Assembly (NCBI GenBank): GCA_947588735.1
Contig: CANQAD010000014.1
Coordinates: 1-37,479, forward strand
Direction: 5' to 3'
Source of the DNA: an uncultured Akkermansia sp.
GTDB taxonomy: Bacteria; Verrucomicrobiota; Verrucomicrobiia; Verrucomicrobiales; Akkermansiaceae
DNA length: 37,479 nt
Below the pieces are notes generated by a model, which was given only the letters and a program-made list of their open reading frames with translations, did no database searches and was not told where the DNA came from. Position 1 is the stretch's first letter. Every line of letters starts with the position of its first letter. Below are positions 8,094 to 15,066 of this stretch, piece after piece. Position numbers and translations under genes: made by a program.

Positions 8094-9014
8094 ATGGACA
8101 ACACAACTGAAAAATCGAACAGAGAAGAATCTCTCAAACATTTCAAAACTCGCGTTCGCCAGTGGATGCGGGAGCATAAAAAATCCGCAAAATGGCTTGC
8201 CGACAAAATTAACAAGGCGGAAGGTAGTGTGAAGAATTGGCTCTATAGCTCTCTAAACATCACGGATGAGAATCAACGAGCTATCGAAAATGTCATGCTG
8301 AGATATGAGCAAGGTGGCTATGTGTGTCCCGATTCACCAAAGAAATTCACTCCCCTTTTCATAGCGATAAATCTTTTTTCAAGTACCCAGCCCAATAGTG
8401 ATATCCTCCTTCCTGAGTACCCCTTCTGGTGTAATGCCGCTGGAGTATCACCGAGCATTTTCACCTGTCGAATGGAAGAAGATATATCGCCTGATTTTCC
8501 CGAAAAAGGATACGCAAACAGAACAGAAATTCTCAAGCTTGCAAACTGGGCAACGTCCGCTATAATGCGCCATGCCGCTGCTATTTTGCAAAAAGAATAT
8601 GATTCCGCCAAGACGGATGAAGAAAAACAAGAAAAAATAAAAAAACGATTCTCTGAGTTCTCTTCGGATGGGGGAAGCCGAACGGAAGAAATCCTTCCAG
8701 GCAATACAATAAGAGGGACCTATGACTTGATTATAAGGTACTATGAAAAAGAAGATGAGGAGCCGAGGATGACGTTATACCTACCAGTCATTGAGGAGCG
8801 ATGGAAGGGTATATATGCGGAACTAGCTGCGAATATATCGAGAAAGTCAACTCATGCTTGGATTGTAGAAACACTCAATAGGGAGGCTCGCAAAGACAGC
8901 ATAATCAATCTTGGTGATTTCCTAGCCCAAATGGGCAATACTCCGGAAGAAGATACGGTTGAAGACGAAATACCGGAAATTCAGGAGGAACGCAACGACG
9001 ATATCCCCTTCTGA
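8094..9014 (+). CDS. HTH-containing protein of unknown family; candidate element repressor
   Basis: 306 residues, the only rightward gene of the element, and visibly more A+T-rich than its neighbours. Residues ~16-60 resemble a helix-turn-helix (FKTRVRQWMREHKKSAKWLA then INKAEGSVKNWLYSS). The remaining ~240 residues match no family I know: a middle region with aromatic and cysteine residues, a lysine/glutamate-rich helix around 165-190, and an acidic C-terminal tail. Its position, back to back with the AlpA-like operon across a shared promoter region, is that of a master repressor such as PICI Stl or a phage CI. That role is inference from context. Confidence 0.6.
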   Translation: MDNTTEKSNREESLKHFKTRVRQWMREHKKSAKWLADKINKAEGSVKNWLYSSLNITDENQRAIENVMLRYEQGGYVCPDSPKKFTPLFIAINLFSSTQPNSDILLPEYPFWCNAAGVSPSIFTCRMEEDISPDFPEKGYANRTEILKLANWATSAIMRHAAAILQKEYDSAKTDEEKQEKIKKRFSEFSSDGGSRTEEILPGNTIRGTYDLIIRYYEKEDEEPRMTLYLPVIEERWKGIYAELAANISRKSTHAWIVETLNREARKDSIINLGDFLAQMGNTPEEDTVEDEIPEIQEERNDDIPF

Positions 9015-9194
9015 CATCCTCGCTCCCCGTTTTGCTCATGCGCGGCTCGAGTCCCGTGGGCATTCCCTCATGAGGTTGCACGAAGTTATCATTTGTTGCA
9101 AAACCACCCCAGCAATCCCTAGCGACAAAGCCTTTTCCTTTGTTGCCGGTTTCCGTCTCGTTTCCCGTTCTGCATGGGTTCATCATAGGGAGCG

Positions 9195-9249
9195 ACATCG
9201 TACCAACCACCGGCGGAGCCTCAGGGCAGGTCAACACCACGTACGATGT
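9195..9249. repeat. 9-bp inverted repeat after the nuclease gene
   Basis: ACATCGTAC (9195-9203) and GTACGATGT (9241-9249) are perfect complements around a 37-nt loop, ending 4 bp before the stop codon of the DUF262-HNH gene on the minus strand. It lies between two converging genes and could be a transcript-end structure; there is no U run. The rest of 9015-9252 shows nothing recognisable. Confidence 0.4.
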
Positions 9250-9252
9250 GCA

Positions 9253-10362
9253 TTATGCCTGCGCGCCCTTCCTCAGGTTGCAATCCCGGCAGAGCATCTG
9301 ACAATTTTCCGGCGTTGTTCTGCCCCCTTTGCTCCACGGCGTGATGTGATCGGCGTGCATCTCACCAAATGGAAATTCCTTGTTGCATATCGTGCAGCGG
9401 TGTTTTTGCCGCTCGTAAGCTGCCAAGGCGTCGCGCCTGTCAAAAGTGCGGATGGATAGCTTCCTCTCATCCCCGGTAAGCAGGTACTCATAAATCCCGC
9501 TCTTACGCGTTACATCTTCATCCCCCATCAGTCGTCCCACCTGCTCTTCGAGTTTTTGCGGATCAAGATCCGTGCGCGTGCCGTGCTCATTATACATCAG
9601 CCCCCACGGCAAGCCCTTCATTTCCTTGCGCTTCTTCGGGAATATGGCCTGCACCCAATCAATCACCGAGCGAAAATAAGTCCACAGAGCAACCGCACTC
9701 GGATCATTCTGATGCTCTGCCATGTACTCTTCAATACTCTTTCCTTGCGCACTTGCCGCCCAAAGTATAGCCGTTTCCAGATAATGCTGACGAATACTCT
9801 CTCCCTTCAGGTAATCCCCCGCCATTCGAGCCGCCGGGCACCCCGTCCTAGAAAAGTAGCGTTTCGCGTCAGCCGTCCAGCTTCCGGCATACACTGCATT
9901 GCGCAGTTCCTGATCGCTTAGCTCTTCCCCGGCTATATTGATGATGCGGAACCACTCCAACTTCTCGCTCTCTGTTCCGTCACAAGTGTACACGAAAAGC
10001 TTGTAGCCCAAAATCTCCCTCTGCTTATCCCTCGGCAAGTTGTGGAAAAACAGCCCATCCACTGCAAAGCTTCCCCTCACGTACTCGCATAGTGAGAGTG
10101 TACGCTGCTGCCCATCCATCACCTCATACCCCGCCGAACCGTCCTCCTTCTTTACCCGGCACCAATAGATCACATTGAGCGGCAGTCCCTTTTTTACAGT
10201 TCGTATCACCTCATCTCTCTGCGCATCCTTGTACACAAACTCCCGCTGATAAGGCGGGCGTATGTCCAATGCTCCTCCATAGCCGCTCACTCCCTCTTCT
10301 GCATCGTTTGCGTACCCTTCGCAGACTTCCCCCACAGTGACTTTTAACTCTTCTATCTTCAT
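9253..10362 (-). CDS. DUF262 plus HNH endonuclease protein
   Basis: 369 residues from the ATG at 10362, chosen because it lies 7 nt after the methyltransferase stop; the longer frame would run into that gene. The N-terminal DUF262 (ParB/GmrS-like) domain shows RPPYQREFVY (35-44) and the signature DGQQRTLSL (83-91). The C-terminus is a zinc-bound HNH nuclease: C323/C326 and C358/C361 as zinc ligands, HADHITPWSKGG with H339, and N353. DUF262 is the N-terminal domain of GmrSD-type restriction enzymes that use nucleotides and cut modified DNA. The adjacent methyltransferase suggests restriction or defence. Whether it cuts methylated or unmethylated DNA cannot be read from the sequence. Confidence 0.82.
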   Translation of the reverse strand: MKIEELKVTVGEVCEGYANDAEEGVSGYGGALDIRPPYQREFVYKDAQRDEVIRTVKKGLPLNVIYWCRVKKEDGSAGYEVMDGQQRTLSLCEYVRGSFAVDGLFFHNLPRDKQREILGYKLFVYTCDGTESEKLEWFRIINIAGEELSDQELRNAVYAGSWTADAKRYFSRTGCPAARMAGDYLKGESIRQHYLETAILWAASAQGKSIEEYMAEHQNDPSAVALWTYFRSVIDWVQAIFPKKRKEMKGLPWGLMYNEHGTRTDLDPQKLEEQVGRLMGDEDVTRKSGIYEYLLTGDERKLSIRTFDRRDALAAYERQKHRCTICNKEFPFGEMHADHITPWSKGGRTTPENCQMLCRDCNLRKGAQA

Positions 10363-10369
10363 GGTATCG

Positions 10370-11465
10370 TTATTTTGTTCGCGTTTCAGGTTGCTTATTA
10401 CGGATGAGTATGCGGGCATAACGGGGTTTGCCCATAATCGCCACTCGCCCGCCGACAAGAAACTCCTTAGGAACAGTGTATCGATCGAGTCCGATAATTT
10501 CAAATTGCTCTGGATTGTACTTATTCATAAAAGAAATCGGCACACCCATCACCCCATCATAATCACAGGGGATATCCACCGTTTTACTGACCTCAATCGC
10601 ATCGTAATTATCGTAGTGCGGGTATTCCTCCGGAGTGTAATGGCGGAAAAGAATCATCCGCTCATGACGCTTCTTGTAATCTAGATTAGTAAACCATGTC
10701 ACATTCCTGAAATGGACCAACCCTGTGCTAGGGTCATACACACCGGGTGCAAACTCACGAGCATTTTCTTTAGGAATTAAAAAATGAGAATCTCCCCCTT
10801 TGAAACCATATCCCAGCCACATCTTGTTCTCTTTGATAAGTGGGAAAATCTCCTTGTATGTAATCGCGTTCTGGTTGCCAATGATAAGGAACTTCTTGCC
10901 GTACTCCACCAACTGCGCCACGTACTCACGAAAAAGTGAGAATGGCGGGTTGGTCACTACAATATCGGCCTCCTTGAGAAGCTCGATGCACTCCGCACTG
11001 CGGAAATCGCCATTCCCTTGCAGCCGCTCAATGGGAATCTCTCCGGACTCGATGAGAGCCCTCACATCCCGCATATCTACAGCATTATCCCCCGTCTTGT
11101 CATAAACCTTCGTGACCACAGCCTTGTACGGTGTGCGCTCAGTCTCCGGCTCCTCAAAAAGCATGAGTTGCTGCCCGGCAATCGGCGAGCCTGCATAGCA
11201 CGTGGCAATCAGTTTTTTGAGCTTCAAGCGTCCAAAATTGAGCACAAAATACTGAAAAAAATTGCTCTCGTACGGATCATCACAGTTACAGAACACCGTC
11301 TTCCCGGCAAAGTGCCCCGCGTAATGTTGCAACTCGTTGCTGATATCATTGAGCTGCGTGTAGAATTCATCTTTCTTCCCCTTCTTTGCTAAATGCAGAG
11401 TTATGTTATCAGAACTCTTGCGGGGGGGGGGTAGTAACTAGTTCATTATCAATACTTTGCGACAT
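10370..11465 (-). CDS. EcoRI-family adenine-specific DNA methyltransferase, phase-variable, OFF here
   Basis: EcoRI-type adenine N6 methyltransferase. The conserved N-terminus KKGKKDEFYTQLNDI, CNCDDPYESNFFQYF, and the catalytic NPPF in DIVVTNPPFSLF are all present. The conserved frame is open from 11437 to 10370 but contains no ATG, GTG or TTG before KKDEFYTQ. The only ATG reading toward it (11465) is separated by ten C at 11431-11422 and is one base out of frame, ending in TGA at 11411-11409 after 18 codons. Nine or twelve C would give ~364 residues starting MSQSIDNELVTTPPPRKSS. A truncated start at TTG 11332 would lack conserved residues. A good promoter precedes ATG 11465. The DUF262-HNH gene follows by 7 nt. 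Confidence 0.85.
11422..11431. repeat. Mononucleotide tract (G10 on plus, C10 in the gene)
   Basis: Ten identical bases in the first codons of the methyltransferase gene, long enough for slipped-strand mispairing. It sits between the start ATG (11465) and the conserved N-terminus. Only lengths of 9 or 12 (3n) join the two frames; 10 and 11 both give early stops. Confidence 0.9.
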
Positions 11466-11489
11466 ATTTCAAGGTAGCATCCTAAAGAC

Positions 11490-11518
11490 ATTCTACCCTA
11501 AAAAAGCTACTGAGTCAA
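11490..11518 (-). promoter_or_regulatory. Promoter of the methyltransferase-nuclease module
   Basis: TTGACT (11518-11513), 17-bp spacer, TAGAAT (11495-11490) on the minus strand. Start of transcription near 11483 leaves a leader of about 18 nt before ATG 11465. The ATG at 11491 overlaps the -10 and cannot be used. Confidence 0.65.
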
Positions 11519-11688
11519 GTTCTTTTCACCTTAGCATTTCTTGGCAAACAGCTTACCGGCGTAATTGTGTGTGGAGGGGGGGTGAAACAAAAATCATTTT
11601 TTCGGAAAAGAAATAGCCGTATTTCGGGGTGTATCCAGCCGCGTGGGAACGTCTCTCCGCACAGTACCTTCACCCGAATTCATCCGCC

Positions 11689-11772
11689 GGAATACTTCTT
11701 GCACATATCTGGATACTTATACGACAATTTAGAATACTTTTTCAATAAAATAGAATACTCCTTTTATTGTAT
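11689..11772 (+). repeat. Four direct repeats at exact 21-bp spacing (iteron-like)
   Basis: Cores AATACTT, GATACTT, AATACTT and AATACTC begin at 11691, 11712, 11733 and 11754, exactly 21 bp apart (two helical turns), in an A+T-rich stretch. Two inverted copies (GATACTT and GATACTA on the minus strand) lie at 11811-11817 and 11803-11809. Spacing on one DNA face suggests cooperative protein binding: a replication origin for the primase/ATPase, or regulatory sites for the integrase or methyltransferase. 11519-11688 and 11820-11925 hold no gene I can support. Confidence 0.7.
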
Positions 11773-11925
11773 TTCCCTTAATAATAAACAAATAATACAG
11801 CATAGTATCCAAGTATCCCGCCATGCGGTGATCTTTTTCGCGCGCGCATCCGCGCGATTCTGCCGCCTCCGGCAGGCTCAAGCACCTCACCGCCATCATC
11901 CGCCGCGGTTCGCCGCGGACCGCCG

Positions 11926-13104
11926 TCACACCTTCCTCAGTGCTTCCTCAAGCACCTCACCCACCTTTGCCCTCTGTTCCGCCGTAGCACTGAAATACCC
12001 CCGCTCCACCTCTTCAGAGCTATGCCCCACAGCCTCCCGCACCACATCCGCCGTCAGCCGCGAATCTGACCGCGCAACGGACACCACCGTATGGCGAATG
12101 CTGTGAAACGACTTGCGACTCACCCTGTGGCGGTTCCCCGTCAGCGGCTTCCCATCATCATCCGGCAAAATCCCGAACGCCCTCAGCAAAGCCGTGAACT
12201 GCGTGGACACATAGCTGGGGCTATGATTATACCTCTCAGCCATCGATGGGAACACATATTCATCCCCCGGCAGAGCCGCCTTCAGCCGCCGCTCCAGCAA
12301 AGAGCGCAGATCATCCCTCAGCAGAATCTCGCGCTCCTTCCCCGTCTTCTTTTCCCTCAGAAAAATCACCCCTTTTTCAAAATCCACCCCGCTCCACCTC
12401 ATCAGACACACATCCGAAATACGCAACCCATTGCAAAAATACGCCACCGCCACCATATCATTCCAAGGATCAGGAAAATCCGTAATCATCTGTTTAATCT
12501 CCTCCGCCGTAAACGCCTCCCGCCTCTGCGAAACTATTGAAACACCCGCCCCCTTTGCCAACTTCGCCACACTCACCCCGTCCCACGGATTCCCATAAAT
12601 CACCCTATCGCGCACCCCCTTATCAAAAGCCATCTTCAAATACACCCGGAAAATCTCCACTGTCCGCGGCGAAGCCTGCCGAAACTGCGCTAACACAAAC
12701 GCCCGGCAATCCTCCCCCGTCACCGCATCCACCCGTTCCTCCGCCCTCGCCCCCAAAAACCTGATAAAAAGCACATGCGCCCGCCTCCGGTTACTCTCCG
12801 AACTCGCCGCCGAAGTCGCAGGCACACTATCCAGCAACTCCCGCACCGACGGCACAGCTCGCCCCAACCCGCAAGCCTCACCAGCCGCCCTCACGGCATC
12901 CATAATCTTATCCAAAGGACACTCCCCCTTCGCCGCCAGCTCCATATTGTCCGCCGCCAACTGCGCCGCCCTTTCCGCCGCCCGCGCATTCATCCCAACC
13001 TCCCCCTTAATCCGAATCCCCGTTGACTTCATCACCTTCTTCCCGTCCTGCTTCCAACACGCATAAAAACAGGAACGCCCGCTTAACTTCTGCAACCATG
13101 CCAT
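11926..13104 (-). CDS. Tyrosine recombinase / integrase
   Basis: 392 residues. Catalytic residues: R228 in NGLRISDV, a lysine in the beta-hairpin REKKTGKE (K253/K255), H334 and R337 in HSIRHT, H361 in GHSS and the nucleophile Y370 in RGYF. The N-terminal region (~90-175) is a SAM-like core-binding domain. It integrates and excises the element by recombination between attP and the 3' end of tRNA-Val; its gene lies 179 bp from the right attachment core, the usual arrangement. No ribosome site is evident before ATG 13104. The distal gene order suggests it is transcribed separately from the methyltransferase. Confidence 0.92.
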   Translation of the reverse strand: MAWLQKLSGRSCFYACWKQDGKKVMKSTGIRIKGEVGMNARAAERAAQLAADNMELAAKGECPLDKIMDAVRAAGEACGLGRAVPSVRELLDSVPATSAASSESNRRRAHVLFIRFLGARAEERVDAVTGEDCRAFVLAQFRQASPRTVEIFRVYLKMAFDKGVRDRVIYGNPWDGVSVAKLAKGAGVSIVSQRREAFTAEEIKQMITDFPDPWNDMVAVAYFCNGLRISDVCLMRWSGVDFEKGVIFLREKKTGKEREILLRDDLRSLLERRLKAALPGDEYVFPSMAERYNHSPSYVSTQFTALLRAFGILPDDDGKPLTGNRHRVSRKSFHSIRHTVVSVARSDSRLTADVVREAVGHSSEEVERGYFSATAEQRAKVGEVLEEALRKV

Positions 13105-13156
13105 AATCGTAATATCTATCTATTCTTCTTTCAACTTCCGGGGCGGAGGTACACCG

Positions 13157-13189
13157 CGTACCCCCATCGTACCCCTGAAGCGTACCCCC
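13157..13189 (+). repeat. Three CGTACCCC direct repeats upstream of the integrase
   Basis: CGTACCCC occurs at 13157, 13168 and 13181 between the integrase start and attR. Similar octamers, CGCACCCC (4076) and GTCACCCC (4089), lie just inside attL. They are candidate arm-type integrase or excisionase sites. The match on the left side is imperfect. Confidence 0.5.
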
Positions 13190-13221
13190 TCTCTATCATA
13201 CCCCACCAAACCAAGACAAGC

Positions 13222-13253
13222 AAAAAGCCCGCCGTCTCTAGGACTCGCGGGCT
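13222..13253 (-). terminator. Intrinsic terminator after the tRNA operon
   Basis: On the minus strand AGCCCGC (13253-13247) pairs with GCGGGCT (13232-13226), followed by TTTT. It lies 31 bp past the 3' end of tRNA-Val. Because it is inside the element, the element has supplied the terminator now used by the tRNA transcript. Confidence 0.75.
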
Positions 13254-13282
13254 AATCAAACTCAATCAAACTATCAAATTCG

Positions 13283-13296
13283 CTACGGGGGATAGG
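13283..13296. other. Right attachment site (attR core)
   Basis: Exact copy of the 14-bp core at 4024-4037. It covers the 3' T-stem strand, 3' acceptor strand and discriminator of tRNA-Val, so insertion leaves the tRNA complete. Confidence 0.82.
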
Positions 13297-13356
13297 ACTC
13301 GAACCTACGACCTCCACCATGTCAAGGTGTTGCTCTACCAACTGAGCTACCTCCGC
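13284..13356 (-). tRNA. tRNA-Val (anticodon GAC)
   Basis: 73 nt without encoded CCA. Anticodon loop TTGACAT on an ACACC/GGTGG-type stem gives GAC, valine. T arm GTAGG-TTCGAGT-CCTAT. The acceptor strands GCGGAGG and CCCCCGT pair imperfectly: G1-U72 and an A5-C68 mismatch. It is the insertion site of the element. It lies 9 bp downstream of tRNA-Tyr on the same transcript. Confidence 0.88.
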
Positions 13357-13365
13357 TTGGAAGAA

Positions 13366-13448
13366 TGGGCAGGGATGGATTCGAACCATCGAAAGCAAAC
13401 GCTAGCAGATTTACAGTCTGCCCCCTTTGACCGCTCGGGAACCTACCC
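13366..13448 (-). tRNA. tRNA-Tyr (anticodon GTA)
   Basis: 83-nt class II tRNA with a long variable arm. Acceptor GGGTAGG/CCTGCCC, anticodon stem CAGAC-TGTAAAT-CTG giving GTA, T arm ATGG-TTCGAAT-CCAT, discriminator A. CCA is not encoded. First gene of the Tyr-Val tRNA unit. Confidence 0.93.
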
Positions 13449-13481
13449 ATGAATGGAGCCTCTGAGGGAAGAGGCGGGCAC

Positions 13482-13510
13482 ACTCTACACGAAAATGGGC
13501 TCATTAGCAA
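13482..13510 (-). promoter_or_regulatory. Candidate promoter of the tRNA-Tyr/tRNA-Val unit
   Basis: TTGCTA (13510-13505), 17-bp spacer, TAGAGT (13487-13482), about 34 bp before tRNA-Tyr on the minus strand. Confidence 0.5.
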
Positions 13511-13582
13511 GCTTTTTTTCCTTTTTTTATTTACGGGCAGGAATCGGCTTGCAAAATGAGGAAGCGGATGGTACACTTCGCC

Positions 13583-15037
13583 ATGGCAGAAATTCAATTA
13601 GGACTTACGTTTGATGACGTGCTGCTCCTCCCTTGTCTGAGCAGCATCCTGCCGGGGCAGGCGGATCCTTCCTCCCAACTTTGCAAAGCTTTTCCATTGC
13701 GCATGCCGGTGCTGTCTGCGCCCATGGATACCGTAACAGAGGTGGATATGGCAATTGCCATGGCGCGTGAAGGCGGATTGGGTGTCATTCACCGCAATAA
13801 TCGCGTTGAAGACCAGGCAGCCATGGTTGCACGCGTCAAACGCTTCGAAAACGCCGTCATCACCAAACCCATTACCGTAACCCGCCACATGAAGCTCAGC
13901 GAGGTGAAGAGCATCATGAATGAGCACGGGTTCTCCGGTTTTCCGGTGGTGGATGAGCATAACGTGCTGGAAGGCATCATCACCGGGCGCGATATGCGCG
14001 TGCACGACGGGCGCCACATGGATACCATGAGTGTGCAGGATGTGATGACCCCCTTGGAGCGACTTGTTACCGGAGCCCCTAATACGACCCCCGAGGAAGC
14101 GCGCAAGATTCTCTACCGTAATCGTATTGAAAAGCTGCCGCTTGTCGATGACAAGGGCTATCTGGTCGGTCTGATTACCGAAACCGACATTCGGAAGCGC
14201 GAGGCTTTTCAGGAGTCCACCAAAGATGAATTCGGGCGTCTGCGTTGCGGCGCAGCCGTGGGTCCGGGACCGGAGTTTTGGGACCGCGCGCAGGCTGTGC
14301 TGGAGGCGGGTGCAGATGCTCTCTTCATTGACGCTGCCACGGGGCACACATCGCGCGTGCTTCACGTGGTGGAAAAGCTGCGCGAGTTGGGCAAACCGGT
14401 GGTCGCAGGCAATGTCGTCACTCAAGATGGCGCGCGAGACCTCATCGCTGCCGGAGCTCATGCGGTAAAGGTTGGTGTGGGGCCGGGTTCCATCTGCACC
14501 ACACGCATCATCTCCGGCGTCGGCATGCCGCAGTTTACCGCGATTCAGGAGGTCGCCAAAGTGGCACGTCCGGCGGGTGTCACAGTGATTGCCGATGGCG
14601 GCATTCGTTACTCCGGGGACGCCGTAAAGGCGTTGGCCGCGGGGGCGGATTTGGTGATGTTGGGCGGCATGCTGGCCGGGTGCGAGGAAAGTCCCGGCGC
14701 CGTGGTGCATTACCAGGGACGCAATTTCAAGACCTACCGAGGTATGGGCTCCCTGGGGGCCATGCGTGCCGGATCCGGGGATCGTTATGGGCAGAATTCC
14801 AGCGGCAAGCTGGTGGCCGAGGGTGTTGAGGCTCGGGTGCCCTACAAAGGGATGCTGGCGGATGTCATTTTCCAGCTCGTGGGCGGCTTGCGCTCCGGCA
14901 TGGGGTATTTGGGAGCCAGGGACCTGCAGGAACTGCGCGACCACGCGCGTTTTGTGCAAATCACCGCCGGCGGGCTTCAGGAAAGCCACCCGCACGACGT
15001 GACCATCACTCAGGATCCCGGCAACTATACCCGGTGA
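13583..15037 (+). CDS. guaB: Inosine-5'-monophosphate dehydrogenase
   Basis: 484 residues from ATG 13583 (MAEIQLGLTFDDVLLLP), which fits the usual N-terminus; an in-frame ATG at 13556 would add nine residues. IMPDH oxidises IMP to XMP with NAD+, the committed step of GTP synthesis. A (beta/alpha)8 barrel is interrupted by two CBS domains at about residues 93-145 and 153-208. Catalytic Cys305 lies in GPGSICTTR, and the flap and phosphate motifs (VIADGGIRYSGD, GGMLAG, YRGMGS) are intact. It is divergent from the tRNA unit. The stop codon overlaps a possible GTG of the next frame, but the next gene more likely starts at 15067. Confidence 0.96.
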   Translation: MAEIQLGLTFDDVLLLPCLSSILPGQADPSSQLCKAFPLRMPVLSAPMDTVTEVDMAIAMAREGGLGVIHRNNRVEDQAAMVARVKRFENAVITKPITVTRHMKLSEVKSIMNEHGFSGFPVVDEHNVLEGIITGRDMRVHDGRHMDTMSVQDVMTPLERLVTGAPNTTPEEARKILYRNRIEKLPLVDDKGYLVGLITETDIRKREAFQESTKDEFGRLRCGAAVGPGPEFWDRAQAVLEAGADALFIDAATGHTSRVLHVVEKLRELGKPVVAGNVVTQDGARDLIAAGAHAVKVGVGPGSICTTRIISGVGMPQFTAIQEVAKVARPAGVTVIADGGIRYSGDAVKALAAGADLVMLGGMLAGCEESPGAVVHYQGRNFKTYRGMGSLGAMRAGSGDRYGQNSSGKLVAEGVEARVPYKGMLADVIFQLVGGLRSGMGYLGARDLQELRDHARFVQITAGGLQESHPHDVTITQDPGNYTR

Positions 15038-15066
15038 TCTTCTTCTCCCGCGAGCAGCAAATTCCT

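Larger units (their letters stand above)
4024..13296. mobile_element. Integrated satellite-like element in tRNA-Val
   Basis: The element is 9,259 bp from core to core. It has a tyrosine integrase beside the tRNA, AlpA/excisionase-like regulators, a primase and P-loop ATPase, a divergent control region, a methyltransferase plus DUF262-HNH pair and an iteron-like array, but no virion or conjugation genes. This composition matches phage satellites of P4 or PICI type, or small replicative integrative elements. The boundaries rest on the exact 14-bp repeat and on a gene-function change at both ends. The satellite label is inference; the integration itself is well supported. Confidence 0.85.

Noticed and set aside
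8318-8704. 128-residue minus-strand ORF
   Set aside because: Antisense to the 306-residue HTH protein, with no ribosome site or recognisable domain.
10363-10503. Extended start of the DUF262-HNH protein
   Set aside because: The first 47 codons overlap the methyltransferase in another frame and show no DUF262 character; ATG 10362 begins the conserved domain.
11576-11582. Second G run (seven G) as another phase-variation tract
   Set aside because: It is upstream of the methyltransferase promoter and inside no supported gene; seven bases is also short for frequent slippage.
11386-11616. 76-residue plus-strand ORF over the G tract
   Set aside because: It is antisense to the methyltransferase start and promoter, with no homology; the minus-strand reading explains the region better.
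4024-13296. A complete prophage
   Set aside because: No terminase, portal, capsid, tail or lysis gene is present between the att sites, and the length is too small.
13598-14995. Long minus-strand ORF inside guaB
   Set aside because: It is the antisense shadow of guaB, whose domains and active site are intact.
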